Position numbers and translations under genes: made by a program
Notes under the pieces: model-generated
What the model saw: the letters and a program-made list of their open reading frames with translations, nothing else
What the model was told of the DNA's origin: nothing
Databases searched by the model: none
Shown: piece by piece, positions 47,135 to 54,559 of the stretch
How the letters are laid out: every line of letters begins with the position of its first letter
Position numbering within the stretch: position 1 is the first letter of the stretch
Assembly (NCBI GenBank): GCA_038748365.1
Contig: JBCDIZ010000010.1
Span: forward strand, 1 to 64,000
Length of the DNA stretch: 64,000 nt
DNA from: Alterisphingorhabdus sp038748365
Lineage (GTDB): Bacteria > Pseudomonadota > Alphaproteobacteria > Sphingomonadales > Sphingomonadaceae
Direction: 5' to 3'

Positions 47135-49390
47135 ATGCGCCTTTCCCTGAAATCTCTTTTTGTAACAACCGCTGCTCTTGCTCTGACCGGCACCGCGTAT
47201 GCTACTCCGCCCGGCTTTATCGGTGGCGAACGCCCTGCCGCACACCCTTCATCAGACAAGGCCCGCCCCAACAGCTTCTGGTGGCCAGACCAGGTCGATT
47301 TGTCCGAGTTACGCAAGAACCGCTATACGGCGGACCCGGCTGGTGAGGAGTTTGATTACCCCGCCGCTTTTGCGCAACTCGATCTCGACGCTGTCAAAGC
47401 CGATATTGCCGAGGTTCTGACCACATCGCAGGATTGGTGGCCTGCCGATTTTGGCACCTATGGTGGCCTGTTCATCCGTCTCGCCTGGCACAGCGCCGGC
47501 ACCTATCGCGCCGGTGATGGTCGCGGCGGCTCCGATGGCGGCCAGATCCGCTTTGAGCCGCTCAACAGCTGGCCCGATAATGGCAATCTTGACAAGGCCC
47601 GGCGTCTGTTGTGGCCGGTCAAACAGAAATATGGCAAAAGCCTGTCCTGGTCGGACCTGATTGTCCTGTCTGGCAATGTTTCACTCGAACAGGCCGGGTT
47701 CAAAACCTATGGTTTTTCCGGCGGCCGCACCGACGCTTGGCAGCCAGAGCTGGTCTATTGGGGTGCAGAAAGCAAGTTTCTTACCTCCGATAAACGCTAT
47801 TCGGACGGCCGAAAGCTGGAAAAACCGCTTGCTGCCTCAGAGATCGGTCTGATCTACGTCAATCCTGAGGGTCCGGAAGGCAATCCCGATATTCTCGGCG
47901 CCGCAGGTGATATCCGTACCACCTTTGGCCGTATGGGCATGAATGATGAGGAAACTGTCGCGCTGATCGTTGGCGGGCACACTCTTGGCAAGGCGCATGG
48001 CGCCCATAAGGCCGCAGAATGCAACGGCCCTGAACCGGCAGCCGCAAATGTTGAAGAACAGGGCTTTGGCTGGAAAAATCGCTGCGGCAAAGGCAATGCC
48101 GAAGACACGGTGACCAGCGGTCTGGAAGGCGCATGGACGTCATCCCCGGCGGTGTGGAGCAACAATTATGTTGAGAATCTCTATGCTTTTGACTGGGTGC
48201 AAACACGCAGCCCCGGCGGCGCAATCCAGTGGGTGCCGGAAGATGCCGAGAATCTGAAGATTGTGCCCGATGCGCATGATCCGAACAAATATGTTCCCCC
48301 GGTCATGCAGACCACTGACCTGGCACTGCGCTATGACCCGGAATATGGCAAAGTCACTAAGCGCTTTCTCGAAGAGCGTGGCAGCATGGATGAGGCCTTT
48401 GCGCGGGCGTGGTTCAAACTGACCCATCGCGACCTCGGCCCGAAAGCGCGCTATGTCGGCGCAGAAGTCCCCGACGGCAGCATGATCTGGCAAGACCCTG
48501 TACCGGCAACGCGTTCGGACGCGCTGACCGATCAGGATGTCGCTAGCTTGAAACAGGCTATTCGCGAAACCGGCCTCGGCACATCAGAAATGGTCCGGGC
48601 CGCCTGGGCCGCAGCCGTGACCTTCCGTGACACCGATTATCGCGGCGGAGCCAATGGTGGCCGCCTGCGTCTGGCGCCGCAAAATGGCTGGGACGTCAAC
48701 AACCCGGACGAGTTGAACATCGTGCTTGGCGCACTGGAAGATGTACAAGGCGGCTTCAATCGCGGCGGAAAGACGGTCAGCATGGCCGATTTGATCGTGC
48801 TCGCTGGTGCTGTCGGTATCGAGGATGCGGCGAAAGCCGCTGGCCACAGCGTCACCGTACCGTTCACGCCGGGTCGCGGCGATGCCAGTCAGGAACAGAC
48901 GGATGTCGCCTCGTTCGAATTGCTGCGCCCAGCGGCTGACGGTTTCCGCAACTATCATAGCGAACGCGCACGGCTGAGCCCGAGCGAAATGCTGATCAAC
49001 CGGGCCGATATGCTGACGCTGACAGTGCCGGAAATGACGGCACTGATCGGCGGCCTGCGGGCGCTCAACGCCAATGTCGGCGGATCGCAACACGGCGTCT
49101 TCACTGATCGGCCGGGTGTGTTGAGCAATGACTTTTTCGTCAATCTGCTCGACATGGGCACCGAATGGAAACCGTCGGACACCAGCAAGGGCATATACCA
49201 AGGCACTGACCGCGACAGTGGCGCAGCCAAATGGACCGCAACCGAAGTCGATCTGGTATTCGGCTCCAACGCGGAACTGCGCGCTGTTGCCGAGACCTAT
49301 GCCTTTGACGGCGCCGAGAAGGTGTTTGTCGATGACTTTGTCAAAGCCTGGACCAAGGTGATGATGCTCGACCGCTTCGACGCACAATAA
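47135..49390 (+). CDS. katG: exported catalase-peroxidase
   Basis: A 751-aa bifunctional catalase-peroxidase. The distal side holds Trp118 and His119 in RLAWHSAGTYR, and the proximal His is His282 (GGHTLGKAHG). The Met-Tyr-Trp crosslink partners are all present: Trp118, Tyr241 (IYVNPEGP) and Met267 (FGRMGMN). The second, degenerate peroxidase-like domain starts near 450. Unlike cytoplasmic KatG, it opens with a signal peptide (LKSLFVTTAALALTGTAYA), so it is predicted to be periplasmic. The downstream terminator is shared with slipin. Confidence 0.93.
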   Translation: MRLSLKSLFVTTAALALTGTAYATPPGFIGGERPAAHPSSDKARPNSFWWPDQVDLSELRKNRYTADPAGEEFDYPAAFAQLDLDAVKADIAEVLTTSQDWWPADFGTYGGLFIRLAWHSAGTYRAGDGRGGSDGGQIRFEPLNSWPDNGNLDKARRLLWPVKQKYGKSLSWSDLIVLSGNVSLEQAGFKTYGFSGGRTDAWQPELVYWGAESKFLTSDKRYSDGRKLEKPLAASEIGLIYVNPEGPEGNPDILGAAGDIRTTFGRMGMNDEETVALIVGGHTLGKAHGAHKAAECNGPEPAAANVEEQGFGWKNRCGKGNAEDTVTSGLEGAWTSSPAVWSNNYVENLYAFDWVQTRSPGGAIQWVPEDAENLKIVPDAHDPNKYVPPVMQTTDLALRYDPEYGKVTKRFLEERGSMDEAFARAWFKLTHRDLGPKARYVGAEVPDGSMIWQDPVPATRSDALTDQDVASLKQAIRETGLGTSEMVRAAWAAAVTFRDTDYRGGANGGRLRLAPQNGWDVNNPDELNIVLGALEDVQGGFNRGGKTVSMADLIVLAGAVGIEDAAKAAGHSVTVPFTPGRGDASQEQTDVASFELLRPAADGFRNYHSERARLSPSEMLINRADMLTLTVPEMTALIGGLRALNANVGGSQHGVFTDRPGVLSNDFFVNLLDMGTEWKPSDTSKGIYQGTDRDSGAAKWTATEVDLVFGSNAELRAVAETYAFDGAEKVFVDDFVKAWTKVMMLDRFDAQ

Positions 49391-49435
49391 TAGCGGCCAA
49401 AAAAGCCGCTACTCATACCCTCTAAGGGTCGCATA

Positions 49436-49479
49436 AAAAGCCCCGGAGCCGCTGTAATGCAGCTCCGGGGCTCGTTTTT
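49436..49479. terminator. bidirectional terminator between katG and slipin
   Basis: AGCCCCGGAGC pairs with GCTCCGGGGCT over a 12-nt loop, with AAAAA before and TTTTT after, so it works for both converging genes. Confidence 0.88.
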
Positions 49480-49501
49480 GGCCGTTTGCGAAAACGCCCG
49501 G

Positions 49502-50650
49502 TCAATCTCCGGAAAGATTGACCAGGTCATTCATCAGGCCGAAAGTACCATTGGCAACCGTCAGCTTGTCGACCTTGGTCGCGATGCTTTCCAGGGCTTC
49601 CAGCTCCTTCAAGCGGAGCATCACCGGGTTGTCAGCCATCACCTTGGCTGTGTTGAGCAACGAACGGGTTGCGTTCGTTTCTTCACGGCGCCGGATAACA
49701 TTGGCTTCCGCCTCCTTCTGCGCGGCGACGACCTGGTTCAGGATTTCGCGCATCTCGCCCGGCAGGATGACATCCTTGAGCGCGATGTCCGAAACTTCGA
49801 TACCGATCTTGGCCATGTCGGCACGGACCTTCTCTGCCGCTTCGGCATCGACCGAGACCTTCTTTTCGAGGATCTGGTCGAGCGTCATGGCGCCGAGCGT
49901 CTTGCGGAACGCGTACTGCAATCCGCGATAGAGCGCATCGACAAAGTCACGCACCTCGGTCACCGCCTTGACCGGATCAACTACGCGGTATTCCGCCGCA
50001 ATGTTGATCCGCAGCGTCACCCGGTCACGAGTCAGTATTTCCTGTCCCGCCACATCGAGCGACTGTCGTGCCAGATCAATCTGGCGCGCAGTGACCTTGC
50101 GGCCCGGGATCCAGTAACCATAGACACCCGGTGCTAGCGTATCGGCCAGCTGACCGTCGATCGAGACGAGCGCGGTCTTGCCCTCGTCCACCTCGACCAG
50201 CATCACCTGCTGCATCTGGCCAGCCTTGATCAGCCGCTTGAGCAACTTGGCCGAGACCCGCGGCTCATCGGCAATATCGATAAGCTGCGACGTCCACGGA
50301 CCGGCATCGGTCCACAGAACCAGCTTGGCATCCGGCTTGAGAATGGTGTTGATCATTCCGTCGCGTTCGATGACAGCTATCTCGTTTTCGCTCGTGCGGA
50401 CCTGGGTCAGATGCGTCGCCACATCATTGTCCAGCCGGTCAAGCACAGCCTGGGTATAGGCCGAGACAAACAACTGGCGATCCAGCGCCTGCCGTTCGAG
50501 CATCAGGCTACCGTCCCGATTGGGGAGCATGTGCTCACCCGGTCCGACGATGCCCTTGACTATACCCTTATAGAGCCAGACGGCCCGTTCATTTTCATTG
50601 ATGAGCACGCGCTGGCGCCCCATCAGCTTGTCAATCAATCGCTTTATCAT
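49502..50650 (-). CDS. soluble slipin (Band-7/SPFH protein) next to tRNA-like RNAs
   Basis: A 382-aa SPFH/Band-7 protein of the slipin group. The SPFH core spans about 180-330 (RQIDLARQSLDVAGQEILTRDRVTLRINIAAEYRVVD...ALYRGLQYAFRKTLGAMTLDQIL). A helical tail rich in Ala, Glu and Arg follows (VVAAQKEAEANVIRRREETNATRSLL). The N-terminal region has no hydrophobic membrane segment, unlike typical slipins, so it is probably cytoplasmic. TTG 50662 and GTG 50659 are alternative starts; I use ATG 50650. It is preceded by a candidate sigma54 element and two tRNA-like RNAs on the same strand. SPFH proteins of this kind are proposed scaffolds in RNA-repair systems. Confidence 0.85.
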   Translation of the reverse strand: MIKRLIDKLMGRQRVLINENERAVWLYKGIVKGIVGPGEHMLPNRDGSLMLERQALDRQLFVSAYTQAVLDRLDNDVATHLTQVRTSENEIAVIERDGMINTILKPDAKLVLWTDAGPWTSQLIDIADEPRVSAKLLKRLIKAGQMQQVMLVEVDEGKTALVSIDGQLADTLAPGVYGYWIPGRKVTARQIDLARQSLDVAGQEILTRDRVTLRINIAAEYRVVDPVKAVTEVRDFVDALYRGLQYAFRKTLGAMTLDQILEKKVSVDAEAAEKVRADMAKIGIEVSDIALKDVILPGEMREILNQVVAAQKEAEANVIRRREETNATRSLLNTAKVMADNPVMLRLKELEALESIATKVDKLTVANGTFGLMNDLVNLSGD

Positions 50651-51034
50651 ATCATTCACCAATTCTATCCGGCTAAGTCACTCGGATTTCCTTTCTTCTT
50701 CGCTGTGAAACGGAAACCATTTTCCGCCTCTTCTCTTCCCCCCGATAAAAAGGACCGGGGATCGGTGGCATGCCGCATGGCGGGTGGCACAGGAGCGGGC
50801 CTGGCAGCATCCCGGACAGAGCCAGCCGGTTCGAAAACCGACCTTGTCGATCCGGGTGCGGCCTTGCCTTCGCTGCGCACCAGTCCATTTGGCATGGATC
50901 AGGAAGCGGGCTTGAGGCCGCGCCAGCGCCTGAAAGCACCTTTGCGGCCCGCCACCGGCTTTCCGTCACATGCCGATCCCCAGCCCCTCAAAATTGCAAA
51001 CAGCGTGACAGGCTGTTGTCCATGTTAAGGACGA
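50651..51034. other. non-coding stretch between slipin and the tRNA-like RNAs
   Basis: No credible gene in 384 bp. It contains the sigma54-like element near its distal end and a long GC-rich leader toward slipin, with a weak CCCCG...CGGGG hairpin near 50745-50765. A long leader between promoter and slipin would be expected if RNA processing or a further small RNA were encoded here. Confidence 0.45.
50995..51010 (-). promoter_or_regulatory. sigma54-like -24/-12 promoter upstream of slipin
   Basis: On the minus strand TGTCACG-N4-TTGCA matches the RpoN consensus TGGCACG-N4-TTGCA with a single difference (the second G of the -24 element). Spacing is exact. RNA-repair operons are typically driven by sigma54 and the activator RtcR, so the site suits the slipin. 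The mismatched G is normally conserved. Confidence 0.45.
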
Positions 51035-51105
51035 GTGTGGAGCAGGAATCGAACCTGCAACACCGGAATTATCATTTCCGTGCTCTACCGTTGAGCTATC
51101 CAAAG
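51035..51105 (-). ncRNA. tRNA-like RNA A (GAU-type anticodon loop)
   Basis: Reading the minus strand: acceptor CTTTGGA, TA, D arm GCTC/AACGGTA/GAGC, anticodon stem CGGAA with loop ATGATAA (GAU) and TTCCG, variable GTGTT, and T arm GCAGG/TTCGATT/CCTGC. The second acceptor strand is TCCACAC. D, anticodon and T arms pair perfectly. Only the inner four acceptor pairs form; positions 1 and 3 do not pair. No CCA is encoded. This looks like a folded but non-chargeable tRNA relative. It is 2 nt from the second RNA. Confidence 0.65.
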
Positions 51106-51107
51106 GG

Positions 51108-51177
51108 CATTGAGACGGGAATCGAACCCGCGCTCCTAGCACCTGAAGCTAGTGCTCTCCCACTGAGCTACTCATGC
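51108..51177 (-). ncRNA. tRNA-like RNA B (CAG-type anticodon loop)
   Basis: The minus strand shows acceptor GCATGAG, TA, D arm GCTC/AGTGGGA/GAGC, anticodon stem CTAGC with loop TTCAGGT and GCTAG, and T arm GCGGG/TTCGATT/CCCGT. The second acceptor strand is CTCAATG. The inner four acceptor pairs form and the outer three do not. The CAG anticodon would be Leu, but bacterial tRNA-Leu needs a long variable arm and this has 4 nt, so it is not a normal tRNA-Leu. No CCA is encoded. Confidence 0.65.
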
Positions 51178-51324
51178 AACCGATCTGACGGTGCAGCATC
51201 CGTACACAAAAGCCCGATCAGAGCCCTGTGCGGGTGGGCCCTGCAGAGACCCTTACCGTTGATGTCCGCCCCATCCGGTGACCGGGGGACGCGCCGTCTA
51301 TGCGCGTTCATTTCACAGCGCAAC

Positions 51325-51358
51325 AAAAAAAGTCACATATAAAGAAGAATTTATATGT
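51325..51358 (-). terminator. terminator after the JmjC oxygenase gene
   Basis: ACATATAAA (51335-51343) and TTTATATGT (51350-51358) are perfect 9-bp arms. On the minus strand the hairpin is followed by a run of T. It ends the gene at 51400-52419 and isolates it from the tRNA-like RNAs. Confidence 0.6.
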
Positions 51359-51399
51359 CAGAAAAAAGACAGCGCGCGGGTTGGCATCTGTGTGCAAGG

Positions 51400-52419
51400 C
51401 TAAAATGCAGTGTCTTTGATATAGTCGCTGTAGAAGTCATTGCCCTTGGCAAAGCCGGTAAAGGACATGCTGATGGTGCGGTCGAGGCCGGTGACATGGT
51501 GCCACCAGCCGACAGGCAGAAAGATCGCCTCGCCCGGGCCGATTTCACATTCGAGCATGGGCGGCATGGTGTTGCTTTCGGACTCAGCCTGATCGAAATC
51601 CTCGGCGGTCCATTGGCTAAAGCAATGTTCATGATTGCGCATCTGGCCGACATGGTGCGCGGCGACCATGCGGATATGTTTGCGGCCATCAATCTGAACC
51701 AGCAGATTGTTGGTCAGGTCATGGTGGAAGGGCGTTATCGTGCCCTTTGGCCCCATCCAGAAAAAGCCATTGGCAACACCATCCGCATCTAGCAGCGGCA
51801 AATCACCCAGATCATCCCATAGAGCGGCAAGCGCCTGTTTGTTGGTGGTGTCATTATAGGCGGTGATATAGAAATCATTGCTGACCTCATCGGCGCGCAA
51901 ATCGCGGATTACATCGGCCATGCGGACATGCCGGGTGTGCCGGGTTTTGGCGATTTCATAATCCTCACCGGAATCCCTGTCGCCCTGTAGTTCAACAACA
52001 ACATCGCCGACCTTTTCTTCCAGATAGTCGAGCGTCCAGCACTCCAGCGCAGGCCAGTGATCGATCAGGCCGGTGAGCTTGACTGGGCGATTGGTATAGT
52101 AAAACTCGCGGAAGAACTGTTCGGGATCAATCGCATCAACAGTCGGGATAGACGTCTGACGCTCATCCATCGCGGCGAGCTTGCCATAAATGCCCAATGT
52201 CCAATCGCGCTTGTCCAGCCGTGCGCGCAGCCTTTTTGCGGCAACAAAAAGCGGGTCTTTAGGCGCACGCGATATTTCATAACGCGCTTTAGATTCACTC
52301 ATACCCGCAGCCAACAACCGCTGAAACATTGCCGCTTCATCACAGCCATCGAGCAGTGCTTCAGCCAGTAGGCTGCGCGTATCACTTTTGCCTTTGGGAG
52401 CTTTTGCTGCGGTTGCCAT
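51400..52419 (-). CDS. JmjC/cupin-8 Fe(II)/2-oxoglutarate oxygenase
   Basis: A 339-aa dioxygenase of the cupin-8/JmjC group (relatives include factor-inhibiting HIF and the wybutosine hydroxylase TYW5). The iron ligands are His232-x-Asp234 in TPFHHDLTNNLL and His307 (or 308) in VGWWHHVTG, and the 2-oxoglutarate Lys/Arg lies in VQIDGRKHIR. A helical N-terminal domain (about 1-85) precedes the barrel. There is no signal peptide. It is separated from the tRNA-like RNAs by 220 bp and a terminator. The substrate is unknown. Confidence 0.85.
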   Translation of the reverse strand: MATAAKAPKGKSDTRSLLAEALLDGCDEAAMFQRLLAAGMSESKARYEISRAPKDPLFVAAKRLRARLDKRDWTLGIYGKLAAMDERQTSIPTVDAIDPEQFFREFYYTNRPVKLTGLIDHWPALECWTLDYLEEKVGDVVVELQGDRDSGEDYEIAKTRHTRHVRMADVIRDLRADEVSNDFYITAYNDTTNKQALAALWDDLGDLPLLDADGVANGFFWMGPKGTITPFHHDLTNNLLVQIDGRKHIRMVAAHHVGQMRNHEHCFSQWTAEDFDQAESESNTMPPMLECEIGPGEAIFLPVGWWHHVTGLDRTISMSFTGFAKGNDFYSDYIKDTAF

Positions 52420-52531
52420 AGGATTCTCTGTCTTTCAGATACAAAGACACGGCTTTTAGGCATTGAGAATGACATATTAATGACGCCTCAAAAGAGAGCC
52501 CCGACGCTAACACGCCGAGGCCTCTCAATTT

Positions 52532-52612
52532 CGTCATCCTGAACTTGTTTCAGGATCTGTATTGCTACGTTCCGCTTTTCTCGTGAGATGCTGAAACAAG
52601 TTCAGCATGACG
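52532..52612. repeat. GTTTCAGGATCTG-type inverted repeat
   Basis: GTCATCCTGAACTTGTTTCAGGATC faces GATGCTGAAACAAGTTCAGCATGAC, giving a long near-perfect hairpin. This is a common sphingomonad intergenic element. It lies just downstream of etfA. Confidence 0.85.
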
Positions 52613-52633
52613 ATTAGGGTAACATTAGCCTGC

Positions 52634-53563
52634 TCAGACCTTCCCGGTCAGCTCCGGAACCGCATCGAACAAGTCGGCAATCAGGCCGATATCGGCGATC
52701 TGGAAGATCGGTGCGTCTTCGTCCTTGTTGATCGCGATGATCGTTTTGGAGTCCTTCATGCCTGCAAGGTGCTGGATCGCGCCGGAAATGCCGATGGCGA
52801 TATAGACTTCCGGGGCGACGATCTTGCCGGTCTGGCCGACCTGATAGTCGTTCGGCACATAGCCTGCATCGACAGCAGCGCGCGAGGCACCAATACCGGC
52901 GCCGAGTTTGTCCGCCAGCGGTGTAATAACTTCCTCGAACTTCTCGCCCGAACCCAGGGCGCGACCGCCGGAAACGATGATCTTGGCGCTGGTCAGTTCC
53001 GGACGTTCGCTCTCGGCGATTTCTTCGCTGACAAAGCTCGACAGGCCCGCATCGCCTGAACCGGAAACCGCTTCAACCGTTCCGCTGCCACCTTCGGCTG
53101 CGGCCTTGTCAAAGGCAGTTCCGCGCACGGTAATCACCAGCTTTTCGTCGGCGCTCTCAACCGTTGCAATGGCGTTGCCAGCATAGATCGGACGGGTGAA
53201 GGTCTTGTCGCCTTCGACCGAGAGAATGTCGGAAATCTGCATCACATCGAGCAGAGCGGCAACGCGCGGCGCGACATTTTTGCCGGTGGTGGTGGCAGGC
53301 GCGAGGAACGCATCATGATGGCCCATCAGATCGGCGATCAGCGGCGCCAGATTTTCCGCCAGTGCATTGGCATAGGCCGCATCATCGGCGACATGGACCT
53401 TTTCGACGCCAGCGACCTTGGCGACTTGCTCAGCAACCGCGCCACAGCCAGAACCGGCGACCAGTGCATGGACTTCGCCGAGCTTTGAGGCTGCGGTGAC
53501 AACCGCCAGAGTTGCGTCCTTCATCGACGCGTTATCATGTTCTACGAGTACCAGAGTCTTCAT
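52634..53563 (-). CDS. etfA: electron transfer flavoprotein alpha subunit
   Basis: A 309-aa FAD-binding subunit of ETF, passing electrons from acyl-CoA dehydrogenases to ETF-ubiquinone oxidoreductase. The N-terminal domain (TLVLVEHDNASMKD) is followed by the C-terminal FAD domain with SGGRALGSGEKF, ADKLGAGIGASRAAVDAGYVPNDYQVGQTGK and ISGAIQHLAGMKDSKTIIAINKDEDAPIFQ. It is coupled to etfB by the TGATG overlap. Confidence 0.95.
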   Translation of the reverse strand: MKTLVLVEHDNASMKDATLAVVTAASKLGEVHALVAGSGCGAVAEQVAKVAGVEKVHVADDAAYANALAENLAPLIADLMGHHDAFLAPATTTGKNVAPRVAALLDVMQISDILSVEGDKTFTRPIYAGNAIATVESADEKLVITVRGTAFDKAAAEGGSGTVEAVSGSGDAGLSSFVSEEIAESERPELTSAKIIVSGGRALGSGEKFEEVITPLADKLGAGIGASRAAVDAGYVPNDYQVGQTGKIVAPEVYIAIGISGAIQHLAGMKDSKTIIAINKDEDAPIFQIADIGLIADLFDAVPELTGKV

Positions 53564-54309
53564 CAGGCCACTCCCAATTCTTTGAGTTTACCGACCAGCT
53601 GGTCGACATCTTCTACCTTGATACCGGCCTGACGCACCGGCGGTTCGCTGACGTTCAGCGTTTTGAGGCGGGGCGCGATATCGACGCCATAATCGGCAGG
53701 CGATTTGGTATCGATCGGCTTTTTCTTCGCCTTCATGATATTCGGCAGGGTGGGATAGCGTGGCTCGTTGAGGCGCAAATCGGTGGTGATGATCGCGGGC
53801 AGATTGACTTTCACCGTCTGCAGTCCGCCGTCAATCTCACGCTTCACGGTGGCGGCATCGCCCTCAACCTCAACCGTATTGGCAAAGGTCGCCTGACCGG
53901 TGCCGGTTAGGGCCGCGAGCATCTGGCCGGTCTGGTTGCTGTCATCATCAATCGCCTGTTTGCCGAGCAAGACGATCTGTGGCGATTCTTCTTCCATCAC
54001 CTTGGCGAGCAGCTTGGCAACGCCCAGCGGCTCGACGTCTTCGTCGGTCTCGATGAGGAGACCGCGATCGGCACCCATGGCAAGCGCGGTGCGGAGCGTT
54101 TCCTGCGCCTTGGCCGGGCCCACAGAGACAGCGACAACTTCTTCGGCTTTACCCGCTTCTTTGAGACGAATGGCCTCTTCAACCGCGATTTCGTCAAACG
54201 GGTTCATCGACATTTTGACATTGGCCAGATCAACGCCCGAACCATCGGACTTGACCCGTGGTTTGACGTTATAATCAATCACCCGTTTTACGGGCACGAG
54301 GATTTTCAT
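53563..54309 (-). CDS. etfB: electron transfer flavoprotein beta subunit
   Basis: A 248-aa ETF beta subunit with AMP-binding fold: MKILVPVKRVIDYN, KMSMNPFDEIAVEEAIRLKE and the recognition loop region (LLGKQAIDDDSNQTGQMLA). The C-terminal part (RLNEPRYPTLPNIMKAKKKPID) is typical. The frame extends to 54339; GGAAGGAAG before ATG 54309 decides the start. A TTACGT-N2-ACGTAA palindrome sits 55 bp upstream. Confidence 0.95.
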   Translation of the reverse strand: MKILVPVKRVIDYNVKPRVKSDGSGVDLANVKMSMNPFDEIAVEEAIRLKEAGKAEEVVAVSVGPAKAQETLRTALAMGADRGLLIETDEDVEPLGVAKLLAKVMEEESPQIVLLGKQAIDDDSNQTGQMLAALTGTGQATFANTVEVEGDAATVKREIDGGLQTVKVNLPAIITTDLRLNEPRYPTLPNIMKAKKKPIDTKSPADYGVDIAPRLKTLNVSEPPVRQAGIKVEDVDQLVGKLKELGVA

Positions 54310-54361
54310 ATGACTTCCTTCCCATTCAGTTGGCGCCATTGAGATTATTGGCTGCCCTTAA

Positions 54362-54385
54362 CTTACGTTCACGTAAACGTCAACT
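54362..54385 (-). promoter_or_regulatory. LiuR-like operator upstream of etfB
   Basis: TTACGT-TC-ACGTAA is a perfect 6-2-6 palindrome extended by AACGTCAAC. It closely resembles the site bound by the MerR-family regulator LiuR of branched-chain amino acid catabolism. It lies 55 bp before etfB, whose product takes electrons from isovaleryl-CoA and other dehydrogenases. Confidence 0.5.
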
Positions 54386-54413
54386 ATCTTAGGGCCGGGG
54401 TTTTGCCCTTTTA

Positions 54414-54551
54414 TCTCCCCTCCCGCATGCGGGAGGGGCCGGAGGTGGGTCTGTCCCAACGAGCGTTGCGCTTGTGGCTGGCCCACCCCGTTGCGACTAA
54501 GAGCCTTGCGGCCCTAAGTCTCACCGCCCCTCCCGTAAACGGGAGGGGTTT
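54414..54551. repeat. palindromic repeat pair (CCCTCCCGCATGCGGGAGGG type)
   Basis: Palindromes at 54416-54438 (CCCCTCCCGC...GCGGGAGGGG) and 54527-54549 (CCCCTCCCG...CGGGAGGGG) are separated by arms GGAGGTGGGT / GGCCCACCCC. This is the same element type as at 11941. It sits after sucC and before the etf leader. Confidence 0.82.
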
Positions 54552-54559
54552 AATCTATA

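Noticed and set aside
50745..50768. CCCCG/CGGGG hairpin before slipin as a riboswitch or terminator
   Set aside because: Short stem without a following T run; too weak to call.
50673..50969. 98-aa minus-strand frame upstream of slipin
   Set aside because: Pro/Arg-rich with no ribosome-binding site or recognisable motif; it looks like chance in a GC-rich leader.
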